From Isoetes taiwanensis (taxonomy: Eukaryota > Streptophyta > Lycopodiopsida > Isoetales > Isoetaceae), in assembly GCA_021234155.1 (NCBI GenBank), contig JAJEKV010000113.1, positions 2,650,325 through 2,714,324 of the forward strand: a stretch of 64,000 nt of DNA. The letters run 5' to 3'. The position numbers and the translations under genes are program-made. Every line of letters starts with the position of its first letter. Within the stretch, counting starts at the first letter, position 1. Below are positions 45,077-55,921 of the stretch, one piece after another. Under the pieces are notes generated by a model that was not told the origin of the DNA, did no database searches, and saw only the letters and a list, made by a program, of their open reading frames with translations.

Positions 45077-46211
45077 GGGCCTCGAATTCCTGGATGCGGA
45101 ACTCCACATTCTGGAATTGCTTGCCCACCTTGATATAGGAGCTCTCAATAACCACCGAATCGTTCGGCATCAATATCTTTCTGGCATGCTATCACAGATG
45201 TAACAAGACTATCTTGCTAGTTTTAGAAGATTATTTTGGGGACAAGGAGGCTCCTCTTCAACCTCTTCATGGATAAATCCATTGGGGGCAATGTCAAGTG
45301 ATTGAGGCCTTGGGCTTCACCTGAGGCCTCAGTTTATGGTGAGGAGAGGAAAAATTACATGCGGCAGCCTTCACCTGCTCGTCTAGATCATCCTCGTCCA
45401 GCTGATCCTGCTCCTGTAAAATAGTCGGCCATAGCTCCTCATCTGAGATTAGATTCTTGTGCCTTTTCCTGATCCTGGCCTTTATCTCTTTGATTTGCTT
45501 GTGTTGGGACTCCAATTCGGCAACTTTCTTCCTCTACAACTAAAGATTGACGAACTCTTCTCTTTAAATCTTATCCAAAGGCCCATGTCGATTTGTTTAT
45601 CAGCCATCAGTCCGGCCTGCATACTTGCTCGCTGCAATTTCCTCGTTAAATTGTGGGCATACTTGAAATCGGGATCCATGCTCTTGGTCATGAAGACTTT
45701 ACCATAATTTCTGAATCCTCCCCCTTGGAGCATCAGGAACCTTGAATTTATCATACAGTTCATGAACTCTGAACCTGTGATTCTCGAGTAAAACCTTTCA
45801 AGAATACGACTTGGTGCAGTCCTCAACATGACATATCCATCTCCTAGGCCACTGATCATGAACGTAATCTGGGGCATCTTGAGCCTCGAACTTGGCCCGA
45901 TCGGAAATATCTAATTCTGGCTCATGATCTATGACCTGAGCCTTATCATCTGCACCATCTTTCACCTCCTGCCCAGAATGATCTCCCTGCAGTTGGCCGA
46001 AAAACTCCAAGATCTTCTTGAATGTTCTTCTTCTTTACTTCCATTTTTTCAGACGGTCTCGGCTTACGAGACTGCATATCACTCTCCATCCATCTTCAGG
46101 GTTAGGAAAGAACTCCCGAATCTTGAATGATGATAAAGCCCCTTTGTCAAACACATTGTTGTCTCTCAAGCTGGTCTTCGAGCTAACTTCCAACGAAATC
46201 GACTCATCCAT
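45077..46211 (-). pseudogene. 5' half of the C2H2/coiled-coil/Ulp1 gene
   Basis: Minus strand from an ATG at 46211 (MDESISLEVSSKTSLRDN, IREFFPNPEDGWRVICSLVS). A TAA lies near 46030, then EFFGQLQGD and a C2H2 finger (RWICHVEDC ... ENHRFRVH) interrupted by TGA 45800-45798. The piece DPDFKYAHNLTRKLQRASMQ is in a shifted frame, followed by a charged coiled coil (QHKQIKEIKARIRKRHKN, about 45515-45300) and the exon 45180-45077 (PNDSVVIESSYIKVGKQFQN), preceded by a CCAG acceptor. That exon continues in frame at 33480 plus, showing it is the upstream half of the SUMO protease gene. Confidence 0.65.
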
Positions 46212-46544
46212 CTGCCATAAATTGTATGAAATAGTTAAGAAATATTAAAAAATGTTAAAGAACACTAAAGCAGAGTTACAGAGGTGATTTTACCGTGCCA
46301 ACTACTTAAATCATCGATACATCCTTGCTCGAATGCTTTCGCGACCAGACAGAGTTGTAGCGGCAACAGGGCCACTGCAATCACCCAGGAGGGAGAACAC
46401 TGACGCAAAGAAAAATTCTTTTGACTTCAACGGAGTGGTATTTCATCCTCTGGTATCTCTATCTACTACATGACAATATAAGATTGGCCGTGTATACCTC
46501 ATTAATGTTCTATCCTAATTTAATTCAAATCTGACGTATGGTTG
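46212..46544. other. No gene seen
   Basis: AT-rich upstream flank of the protease gene; may hold its promoter. No TATA box stands out. Confidence 0.3.
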
Positions 46545-47300
46545 CAGGCGGGATCCCCGAGGACCGTAGGCAACATGGAATCTAATGGCTGCAATCTAAC
46601 GATCCATTGCACCTAACATCGGAGATCCACATCCACAGTAGTGGATCCATGTCAGCCCGGGAACTACGTCAGTCATGGGGTGATCTCGGGGGAGGGGATC
46701 CATGTCATTGGGCACCCCGGGACCTCGGAGAGGCGGGGATCACCGGCGCCTGCATAACATCCCCGTTAACGGCCCGGGGGCCCGGATCCCGGAGGGCAGG
46801 ATCACCCCGATGGATAACGCCCGGGCCGCGCACCGCGGGTGATCCCAGAGGAGGGGATCCACGCCGCCAGCGATGGTTCACGGTGCTGACCGGGCGGGGA
46901 TCCGAGAGGACCTCAGCCATCTTAGCCGTAGGCCGGGACCCACGTCAGCCACGCGATGATCCGGGAAGCAGGGTCCACATCGCCATGCGTGATCCCGGAG
47001 GAGGAGATCCACCTCCCGGTTGCTAGGGATCCCGGAGGGCAGGACATCTTGGCAGATAAGGTCCGGCGTTAACAGCCACATCAGGATTATCCCCGAGGAG
47101 GGGGCCCATCCACGCGGGGCCGGGGGATCGGGAGGGCGGGATCACCTCGGCGGATAACGCCCCTCCCTGATGGTGAAGGGAGATCCACCTGCAGGGCTTG
47201 ATCAGTCGGGATAATAACCGGTGGCCCGATAACGATCTCTGTGTCGGCCATGTCGAGGGATCGGGAGGATGGTATCAACAGCCAGTGTGATCCCTGAGGC
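46545..47300. repeat. GC-rich degenerate repeat block built on GGATC/GATCC
   Basis: About 750 bp far richer in G and C than its neighbours, with recurring text such as GGATCCCGGAGGGCAGGATC, GGATAACGCCC, GAGGAGGGGATCCACG and CCACGTCAGCCACG at roughly 60-70-bp intervals. Frames in both strands are open because of composition, not coding. Origin unknown. Confidence 0.65.
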
Positions 47301-47616
47301 CTGGATCTACGAATATCTTGGATGGTGCAAACGGATGGGGTTTTCTATGGCTGAGATGGTCGGTGCCTACATGGCGTGCGTCCATACTTCCGAACGGATC
47401 CCGTTGGGAGTGACCCGGGATTCCGGAGGACAGGATTTTTACCTCCAGGATCCCCTAAACTAGAGTAAAAGTATCTTGAGCTATATACATATGGGGTTAA
47501 CCAAGTTGCCCTTCCATCATGTCATGTAAAATTTGTATCTGGTGTTGCTAAACATCCATGATACCTCATAACACGATGTCATTCCTTGTAAAATGACTTT
47601 CCTTAGTTGCTATACT
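47301..47616. other. No gene seen
   Basis: Transition from the GC-rich block to AT-rich DNA; nothing supportable. Confidence 0.3.
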
Positions 47617-47617
47617 T

Positions 47618-47870
47618 CAAGGAGGATTCACCATTTTTTACGTATAAACAATATGCATGCACGAGAGGAGGATTTTTTCGACCCATTTCTGTACATATAC
47701 GATCAGTAAGGGTCGCGTTTTTGGTATTTTTTGCACTAGCCTAGTTAAATTTTATATGGATGGGGTCAAAATTGGCTCTTAAAAATCCGTATACAAGGGG
47801 GATTTTTGGCCACCCCTTGAACGCGGCATATCCCTCCCATACATGAATGAAGCCCCCTTGCTCTATTTCC
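47618..47870. mobile_element. ~250-bp MITE related to the 3.65-kb TIR transposon
   Basis: Left end CAAGGAGGATTCACC, right end (inverted) CAAGGGGGCTTCATT. Subterminal text (TTTTTTACGTA, ATGCATGCAC, GGATTTTTTCGACCC, GTACATATACG) resembles the left end of the 21162 element. Flanks CTATACTT and CTCTATTT agree at six of eight positions, a possible old 8-bp duplication. No coding capacity. Confidence 0.6.
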
Positions 47871-48570
47871 CAAATCAATACAACATTTCTTTTTTAGAAG
47901 TACTCTTAATCCTCTTAATCCATCTTAGGCAACAATTGCCTCAACAACCAAATGTTGTATAGCTTTATGATCATGTGCCAATTCAATGCCATCCGTTTCC
48001 AAACTCCATTTGCCCAGCTAGCTTTGTAGACATAACAAATAAGGTATACTAAAGATGTCTACTGCCTATCTCAAGAAATAGCTCCAGTGCATTGACCCAT
48101 AATGTCAATAAATTTGAATTAACTAGTAACCAAGCTCAAATGTTATAACTATGTACTATGCATTAGTGCACATCCAATGCAACAAACATAAACTAGGAAT
48201 CTTGACATTCAAATTAATATGTCAAAAATAATAGAACTGCATCCATAAAATTTACCCCTTCACTATAGAATGCTAAGCCACCATGGAAATAGATTAGATA
48301 GTGAGCTTGGACTAAGACATGTAATTACATGAAAACTTTTGGGTGGTCAGTCCAAAAAAGTACTAAGTCGAATATATAGGCCAATCACCTAGTCTATGTA
48401 TCTGGCCTGGATACTGCGAAGAAACTAAGCATATGCTCCATAGCCAACCTCCATAGTAGGAGGCAACGCCACGTGCTTGTGCCTCCATTCTCTTGGACAA
48501 GAAGCTACCATGGCCAATTACTGCAGTCTGAAACTAGTATTTGGTACAGATTTTTTTATTTGGCAGTAGA
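47871..48570. other. AT-rich interval, no gene seen
   Basis: Short frames only; no repeats or motifs that I can support. Confidence 0.35.
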
Positions 48571-49875
48571 TGAGTGTAGAATGAGTTCAAAAATTTCTAC
48601 TGCCAGAAAAAGAACCAATCATTGCAGTGGTTAGATCATTAAATATGCCTAGAATATCCTCAAGATGCCATTCTCTCCCTAACGAATTGGCCCTTTGTTT
48701 TGGGGGGGCAGGGGGAAGGGCAATCTAAAAACAGAGAGAACCCAATGCTTTTAGTACCTGCTGTATATTGATTCTTGCTGCACGAGGAAAAGAATTGAAA
48801 TCTAAGTGCACCAATCCAAGATTAAGCTGAATACTTTTAGCTCGTGTCAAGAACTTCATTGGTTCTTTCTGTTGTTGTTTTCTCATATTTACCATACATA
48901 AACTAGTGATTTTGCACAAAAAATTATGATAGTTTTTATTTCCATAAAATTGATCAACTTGCCTTTTATATTATGACATTGATACAAAGAAGGACAGGTA
49001 ATCTTGTGCCCCCTTGTCGTCGTAACCAAAAATTTTCTACCTTCTTGTTTCTTGGACCATTTATGTGAAAGTTGGGAATCTAACTAGGCATGCTTATGCC
49101 ACGTCAAATTTGACTCATGCAAGCTAACATGTGGATAGCCTAAGAATGTAGGAAAGGCTCACCCCTCATAAAGGTATCGACTTAGCACATGGGTAGCCTA
49201 AGAATGCAAGAAAGGATCACCCTCTGAGTGTAGAATGAGTTCAAAAATTTCTACTGCCAGAAAAAGAACCAATCATTGCAGTGGTTAGATCATTAAATAT
49301 GCCTAGAATATCCTCAAGATGCCATCCTCTCCCTAACGAATTGCCCCTTTGTTTGGGGGGGGGGAGGGGAAGGGCAATCTAAAAAACGAGAGAACCCAAT
49401 GCTTTTAGTACCTGGCAGATATTGATTGTTGCCGCATGCGAGGAAAAGAATTGAAATCTAAATCAAAGATTAAAATTTGAATACTTTTTAGCTCGTGTCA
49501 AGAACTTCATTGGTTCTTTCTGTTGTTGTTTTCTCATATTTACCATACATAAACTAGAGATTTTGCACAAAAAATTATGATAGTTTTTATTTCCATAAAA
49601 TTGATCAACTTGCCTTTTATATTATGACATTGATACAAAGAAGGACAGGTAATCTTGTGCCCCCTTGTCGTCGTAACCAAAAATTTTCTACCTTCTTGTT
49701 TCTTGGACCATTTATGTGAAAGTTGGGAATCTAACTAGGCATGCTTATGCCACGTCAAATTTGACTCATGCAGCTAACATGTGGATAGCCTAAGAATGTA
49801 GGAAAGGCTCACCCCTCATAAAGGTATCGACTTAGCACATGGGTAGCCTAAGAATGCAAGAAAGGATCACCCTCT
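48571..49875 (+). repeat. 654-bp tandem duplication
   Basis: TGAGTGTAGAATGAGTTC begins at 48571 and at 49225, and both units end AAGAAAGGATCACCCTCT. The units are highly similar and differ by small indels and a G-run length (GGGGGGGCAGGGGG versus a longer G run). Short internal repeats (GTAGCCTAAGAATG) occur near each unit end. No coding content. Confidence 0.93.
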
Positions 49876-50347
49876 CATAAGGTTAAGCTTGCTATAGAAA
49901 GCTGTGATTAATTTGGGACTAGTTTTTTCTTTTTTAAGGTTTGAGGGCTTTTCGAATTTTGATGTGGCCCTAATGCAAAGTTGTTCCTTGCAAAGCGCTT
50001 ACACTAGGTTGACTCTTTAGCAGAGCTTGTGTTTGAGGATTATTTTTGCATAATTTTTTGCTTAAATTAGCAAACTTGTTCTGCTCCCAACAAACATATA
50101 GAAACCCCATGGAGGCTAGAAGTTCTAAAAAAAAATTGCTATTTATAGCAAGAAACTTCCCTACGCTCTCTAAATTACATTGTGAATTTTCAAATCCATC
50201 TAAAAACTTGCAAGACTTATGTAGAATTTTCTCAACCAAGTTGCTGGAGGAACAAGGCCATTGTAGAAGATGGATGGGACATAGAATCACCAAAATAAAG
50301 ATGGAAGTTCATGTATCACGAAGCAAAAGTTAGGAAAATGGACCTCT
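49876..50347. other. No gene seen
   Basis: AT-rich; overlapping frames on both strands (49970-50333) without recognisable content. Confidence 0.3.
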
Positions 50348-50348
50348 T

Positions 50349-50415
<67 letters not shown>

Positions 50416-50417
50416 GG
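50348..50417 (+). repeat. (GATA)n microsatellite, about 17 units
   Basis: An uninterrupted TAGA run ending in a GATG variant. The next 100 bp (ACGTTCACAAAGGCAACGAG, GGCATTAAGCCCAAAGG) resemble the retroposon-like text after the microsatellite at 56190, so it may be the tail of a retroposon. Confidence 0.9.
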
Positions 50418-50815
50418 ATGTAATTTTTACGTTCACAAAGGCAACGAGACGGTACAATGAACAAAGGCATTAAGCCCAAAGGGGCTAGGCCCCATCTCAA
50501 AACGAACAACAAACATGGGCAGAAAGCCTAGACAATTGAAGAGGACATGGAGGCTCGAAGTGCTTGCAAACATGTGAAGGGCCTACGTGTATCTTCCTAA
50601 ACAAAACACCGGAAGAATAGAACATTATTCATTGCATCATCATGCTCGAAAAGAGAGAACGTTTGGCGTTCAAATTCTAATAGAAGAAAAGACATATATA
50701 TTCTTTCACGCTACATTCATAACTATTGAAATGGGCTACTAAGCTATATCAAGGTAAAGGAATTCATGCGTTTCTTTTTTTTCTCTTGTAGCTGCTTTTG
50801 GCTGGAGCGAAAGGG
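50418..50815. other. 3' flank of the lipid-transfer gene, no gene seen
   Basis: Possible retroposon tail at its left edge; otherwise the 3' region of the nsLTP gene. Confidence 0.35.
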
Positions 50816-51118
50816 TCAAGAACAAGTCTGATAATCAGCATCGATACCACATTGAGAGGGGAGAGATTTGGCAGCGGTAATGTTGAAGCCAGAGGGTGCG
50901 GAAGTGGAGTTAGTGGAGAGCAAACACTGGCAAAGGTCGGATTTGGTGGTATTGCGGAGGCCTTTGCAGCAGTCCGGCGTAGGAGGAGGTGGGCGGCTTC
51001 CAAACACTGAGAAAAGGCACGGGAATAGCTTCGCCTGAGCGTTTCTGCAATCATCTCCGCGTACTAGCACTAGCACTGTTGCCATCACCACCATGGTTAG
51101 TAACGCATAGCTCTTCAT
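50816..51118 (-). CDS. Non-specific lipid-transfer protein
   Basis: This 100-residue secreted protein opens with signal peptide MKSYALLTMVVMATVLVLVRG and continues with the eight-cysteine motif C-x9-C-x15-CC-x11-CxC-x24-C-x8-C. nsLTPs bind lipids in a cavity held by four disulfides and act in the apoplast, often in cuticle deposition or defence. I chose the ATG at 51118 because an upstream ATG at 51166 would place a basic stretch before the signal peptide. A PPPP run lies before the CC pair. The frame is intact without an intron. It is the best candidate for a functioning host gene here. Confidence 0.85.
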   Translation of the reverse strand: MKSYALLTMVVMATVLVLVRGDDCRNAQAKLFPCLFSVFGSRPPPPTPDCCKGLRNTTKSDLCQCLLSTNSTSAPSGFNITAAKSLPSQCGIDADYQTCS

Positions 51119-51605
51119 TTTGCGCCTCCTTGGATTTGGAATGAAGAATAGAATGACCGGACACAAGGATTTAAGCAGGCTTCTGACACCGCAGCATTGG
51201 CACTAGCATGTGTCCCGTGAGCATTTCTGAACATGGCGGGCTGCCTTTTGGAAAGATATCTCTGAACATGACAAGTAAGTCTCTTTACATATGGTCTCCA
51301 TGATAGTACAATATGCTTATGTAATATGTATTGTCTGCTTATGCTTATGTAATATGTAATATGCTTATGTAATATGTATTGTTGATAATATACAACATGC
51401 CATATCCCATTCCGTTTAAAATTCAGACAGGCATTATGGCCTAATTCCCCACTCAAGTGCTGGCTTTAAGACTAACATAGACATTATGCCCTCTTGAGCA
51501 GAGATAGGCACTTTAGCAAACCAGCACAAAACGTTGAGCAGCAGCCTGTTTCATGCTTTTGTACACTTTCTTCTTCTCGGATTCAAGGTTTTGTACTTCT
51601 TGCAA
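51119..51605. other. Upstream region of the nsLTP gene with a short ATGCTTATGTAAT repeat
   Basis: GCTTATGTAATATG occurs several times at 51310-51385 (units of about 20-30 bp). No TATA box could be fixed with confidence. Confidence 0.4.
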
Positions 51606-51797
51606 TCAAATGCTTTGGATAGCAGAAAAGTAAAACTTCCTGCTAGGAAATGAAGAACCATTATAGGCACCAAAGCTAAAACCCTGTTTATCAGAAACCT
51701 TGGATTTTTGTTTTTGTTTCGGTGCTGAACTTTTCTCATCGGCTACTTTGCTTAAGCAATTGAATGCTTTGAAGAGCTTTTGCCACCATTTGGCCAT
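51606..51797 (-). CDS. Small basic protein, hypothetical
   Basis: A 63-codon frame beginning MAKWWQKLFKAFNCLSKVAD, amphipathic then Lys/Ser-rich (SAPKQKQKSKVSDK). No family recognised. Composition is protein-like but expression evidence would be needed. Confidence 0.25.
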   Translation of the reverse strand: MAKWWQKLFKAFNCLSKVADEKSSAPKQKQKSKVSDKQGFSFGAYNGSSFPSRKFYFSAIQSI

Positions 51798-52443
51798 GTT
51801 TGACAGATTGTTGAATGAAGTGAGGATAATAAGGATGATGCGGGGTTTTAAATTGGAAGATGGCTTAAAGGCCAAGTAAGCGTGAAAGCAGAACTTGGGT
51901 TTGACCATGTGTCTAGGAAGCTGCAATAGCACTTGGGTAGTACTGTGCTTCTTGGACCTGGCAATTTTTACTTCTAGAAACGTTGCACGCGCATTACCAT
52001 CAGTTCAAACCAAGGAACAGTTCCATCTGTGGGGTCTTATGTGTATATCCATCAAACAACGCTTATTTAATCATTCATTTCATTTACTCCTCAGATCAGG
52101 AGACTACAAATCATGCTAGATTCAATCGTACTAAAATATATGCTAATATTTTAATCAATTACAACTGTATTCTGTCCGTCCATTCAACAGATAAAGATGA
52201 TTATTTTTTCACTTCCAAGATGAATACTATGCCAAGCTACTGGTCATCGGTTCTGGCAACTTTGAGTATTTCACTTTTAATGCCATATCTGTCTGAAATG
52301 TCTAGGTTTCCAAACTAAAATGGAAAGAAAAGGAATTTCTGCTTTCTTATCATATGAGAAGTCATGTCATGCTGATATACAGGGCAGTGATGAAGATGTT
52401 ATGTATGTTAACAAATTGATCGCCAGCATTTGTAGAAATCTGG
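51798..52443. other. No gene seen
   Basis: AT-rich with scattered short frames. Confidence 0.3.
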
Positions 52444-52800
52444 TATTGTAAACATGACAATAGCGCTTTCAAACCAAGCGCTCCCAGTAGGGCATTTCTC
52501 CATTGTGCCCGTCAATGCAGATTCTGGCATGGGCCTGTAAAAAAGATATTAGTTAAAAGTTTTTCTGGAAATCAAAACATGTACCAGCTTCCAACTAGGC
52601 AGAAAAGGAGCATAGTAAGGGGACGAACACAAATAACATATAACATAGAACTTAATTTGCCATTTCAAGTGCAAGCTCTGCCTCAACCTCTCTCCAAGCA
52701 ATGAATATTTCACTTGTCACAACCACACCATGTGGTTCAACGACTGAAACACAATAGATTGTATTATCACAATGAGTCAAAAATGACAAATGATAGCTGA
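52444..52800 (-). pseudogene. Duplicated gene fragment, copy 1
   Basis: Parallels 53446-53790 with many small changes. On the minus strand it encodes exon-like text CVSVVEPHGVVVTSEIFIAW and ARICIDGHNGEMPYWE-like text around a GT-AG-like gap. Protein family not recognised. Copy 1 carries more damage. Confidence 0.4.
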
Positions 52801-53063
52801 ATGCCTAGAATTTTTACTCATCAAGAACAACTTGTACTGACCTCGTCTGCTTCAGCAACCTCATCTTGATGATCCAAACTACCTACATTTTGAGCATGCT
52901 TCTTAGAAAGTCACTCTTTGGCTGATTGGGCTAGCCTAAACATCATGAACATGCCAAGATTTTCTATCTTCTACCATGATGCGCCGATATGCCACATTAA
53001 GCTGCCAACAGTCAAATGAGAACAGAAAGCTTCTCCGATTCATCACAAACTTCAAGTATTATG

Positions 53064-53274
53064 CAAGGATGTTCACTATTTTTTACGTAACCTATCTGCA
53101 TGCACAGGGAAGGGGTTTTTCTTGACCCATTTACCATTTACGTACATGTATGTTCAATAGGGGGTCTTTTTTTTAGAGTTTTTGGCACTATCCTAGGTAA
53201 ATTTTATTTGGAAGGGGTCAAATTTGGCTTCTTAAAAATTCGTATACGGGTTACATATGAGTGCATCCCCCTTG
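53064..53274. mobile_element. ~210-bp MITE related to 47618-47870
   Basis: CAAGGATGTTCAC at the left and inverted CAAGGGGGATGCAC at the right, with shared interior (TTTTTTACGTAA, CTGCATGCACAGGGAAGGGG, GACCCATTT, GGGGTCAAATTTGGCT). No flanking duplication is evident. Its right edge is extended by a 46-bp tandem duplication (GGTTACATATGAGTGCA at 53250 and 53296). Confidence 0.55.
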
Positions 53275-53445
53275 CAACTTCTTCCTTTTCTTCAGGTTAC
53301 ATATGAGTGCACCCCATTGCAACTTCTCCCTTTTCTTCAACCTTGTTGTTTTCAATAAGAGGCATTCTACCCTCTGCAAGTATATATCAACTGAATGAGA
53401 TACAAAGAGTCACATGCAGAACACACAACACAAGTAATGGGCAAT

Positions 53446-53800
53446 TTAAACTTGACAATGGCACTTTCAAACCAATATCTCCCAGTAGGGCATTTCTCAT
53501 TGTGCCCATCAGTGCGGATTCTGGCATGGACCTGTGTAATAAAGATATTAGTTAAAACTTTTTTTCTGGAAATCAAAATATATACCAGCTTTCGACCAGG
53601 CGTAAACGGAGCATAGTAAGGGTACGAAGACAATTGACATAGAAAGTAATTTGCTCGTTCAAGTGCAAGCTTTGCCTCAACTTCTCTCTCCAAACAATGA
53701 ATGTTTCATCTGTCACAACCTCACCATGTGGTTCAACTTTTGAAAGGCAATAGATCATATTATCACGATGAGTCAAAAATGACAAATGACATACTGATCC
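53446..53800 (-). pseudogene. Duplicated gene fragment, copy 2
   Basis: Minus-strand text VCHLSFLTHRDNMIYCLSKV, EPHGEVVTDETFIVW and EVEAKLALERANYFLCQLSS is followed by ARIRTDGHNEKCPTGRYWFE. It looks like two exons of a small protein (W/REVEAxLALExAN and HARIRTDGHNE) but I cannot name the family. It pairs with the more damaged copy at 52444-52800. Confidence 0.4.
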
Positions 53801-53889
53801 CAAGTTTTGGTCCATTGTTGAAAACTCTAGTTTTTCTAGATCAACATGTACTTTATTCAGAGATCACAAAAAAATCTACATGTGGATCT

Positions 53890-54160
53890 GTGGTGGTGTG
53901 GTTTTATTGATTGGTGATGTTGTTTTTTAAGTGGACAGGGAACGTTCATTGTTGTTTTTTTAAGGAACTGTGGTTTTTGTTTTTCAGGAGGTGTGATTTT
54001 TTAAGGAGGTATGCTTTTTCTTAAAATAACTGTGGTTTTTGTTTTTTGAGGTGGAGTTGTTTTTAAGAAGGTGTAGTTTTGTAGGTGTGGTTTATAAGTA
54101 AGTGTAGTTTTTAAGGAGGTGTCGTTTCAGGAAGTATGCTTCTCTAAAGTGATATGATTT
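53890..54160 (+). repeat. GT/T-rich degenerate repeat (GTGGTTTTT, AAGGAGGTGT)
   Basis: Units of 25-35 bp such as ACTGTGGTTTTTGTTTTT and TTTTTAAGGAGGTGT recur about eight times. Simple-sequence-like; no coding. Confidence 0.55.
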
Positions 54161-54369
54161 CTTAAGGTTTTATAGATAATTTTGTAAGCACCACCATACA
54201 ATCATTGCCCTACTCTCATCCATATGACTCACCATGAAATATCCATGTTGTCATTACATGCCTTGTGTCAAAATGTTCACATCCATATGAAGATCCCAAA
54301 TTGAATTGCGTTGAATTGAACATTAACATCTATGCGGACTAACAAGTCTATCAGACCCAATTAGCCTCC

Positions 54370-54905
54370 ATGGTGGGGAAGTCGCCCATCCATCGCCAGA
54401 TGTTGACCTAAAACCTGGCATTTGGATCAACCTTAGTCGATTTTACTTGGTTAAAACCTCCAAGTTGCTTAAGGCAACCAATCTTTGTGCAAAATTTGCA
54501 AAATGGCATCAATTACATTAGGATTCCTAAAGCAAAATGAGGTAGTTACACTCAGATCTGAATATCCCGAGTTGTGCAGATCTTTTTTTAAATGATTTTT
54601 GGAGGACCAATCAGAGAAAAGTTGTGGCGAGATGTGGGAAAAAATTGGCTCAACTTGGATATGGAATGACTGAGAAAATCGGATTCAAAGTTGGAAGAAA
54701 ATTTGGCCAGTGCACTTCCCTGAGACAAAGCAAGGTCTGCACACTCAAATCATGATATCTCGTGTTTTACTAGTATTTTTGGATTATCTTTGAAATGTCT
54801 ATCAGAGAAAAGTTGTAGGAACATGTGGGAAAAAATTTGGCTTGATTTAGACTTGGATGATGGAGAAAAATGAGTTCAAAGTGGATCAAAGATTCTGTCA
54901 GTGAA
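54370..54905 (-). repeat. Inverted copy of the 27712-28110 dispersed repeat, with an extra tandem unit
   Basis: Shared text includes GGATCAA, GTTGCTTAAGGCAACC (versus GGTTACCTTAAGC inverted), ACTCAGATCTGAATAT, GAGAAAAGTTGT and TTGGCCAGTGCACTTCCC. Two ~200-bp units lie in tandem here (54540-54730 and 54750-54905). Confidence 0.65.
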
Positions 54906-54948
54906 CCATATTACTGTTACTTTATTCTATGCTTGAAATGTTGTTTTA

Positions 54949-55190
54949 ATGCCACATAGGGCTCCAACATGCCATCCTGGCTCAAACATGCCATATAGGC
55001 TCTAGCATGCCACCTAGGCTCAAACACACAAGGTGGCTCAAACATGTGGGCTCCAACATACCACGTTGGCTTCAACATGCCAAGGTGGCTCAAACATGCC
55101 ATGCGGGCTCCAACATGCCAAGACGCCTCAAACATGCCATCTAGGATCCAACATGCCAAGGTGGCTCCAACATTCCAATTCAAACATTAA
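54949..55190 (+). repeat. 19-bp satellite, array A
   Basis: Monomer GGCTCMAACATGCCAMSNT, about 19 bp, roughly 12 copies, alternating CTCAAAC and CTCCAAC forms and ACCTAGG and AAGGTGG ends. Degenerate. Confidence 0.9.
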
Positions 55191-55921
55191 TGGCCTAAAA
55201 ATGTTATTTCTAATAGAATCTTCTTATATAATAAAATTATCATGTAAGTATGTCATGCATCAAACTTGGATGGCTAAGATTGTGCCACGTGACACGCCGC
55301 GTGTGCTTTTTTTTTTTTTTTTATATGCGAAAAGGTGCTATATGCACTTGGGAAAAGGCACGCTGGATCCGCGTGCCTCAAAAATGTGTTATTATTAATG
55401 CTTGTGTAGATATTGTATAATATTTTTCCTGGTTTGACGCCGGACTTGGCTATGGCGATGGCAGATTAATGGGCAAGGTTGCATCTGATAAATGCCACAA
55501 GTGGCTATTCAAGGAATCGACAGAATCAGACATCGGACAAAGCTCCTTTGATTTCGTGAGTCCCTTATACCTTTTCACCTCTTAAATAAAAAAATCCAAA
55601 TTTTAACCGAAGAAGCAGCAGCGCAACGGTTTATAAATCCTTTTGTTTTTTGTGCACAGCATCCGCCATAATGGATGGAACCATTTTCTGCATGCATTCA
55701 AGTAAGAATCTCCACCTTTCCTCAGATGCTTGATCTGTTTGAGAATCTATGTCCCAAACTAACCTGTGTAATCCTTTTAGAGTTTGCATTTTCTTTCCTT
55801 TGAATCGAAACATGGGCAGTTCTTAGATTCAACTTTCAGGTAGATTTTTGCAAATCAAACTGAATATTTAGCTTTGTTTCTAAACTAAACTGGTCCCATT
55901 TTTTTCTGTGTGAGCCTGCAG
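55191..55921. other. No certain gene; possible upstream exon of the CER-like fragment
   Basis: MGKVASDKCHKWLFKESTES near 55470-55560 could be an exon ending at GTGAGT. The T-run at 55308-55322 may be a retroposon tail. Confidence 0.3.

Noticed and set aside
46607-47278. Pro/Gly/Arg-rich frames in the GC-rich block
   Set aside because: Open on both strands because stop codons are rare at high GC; no domain or codon signature.
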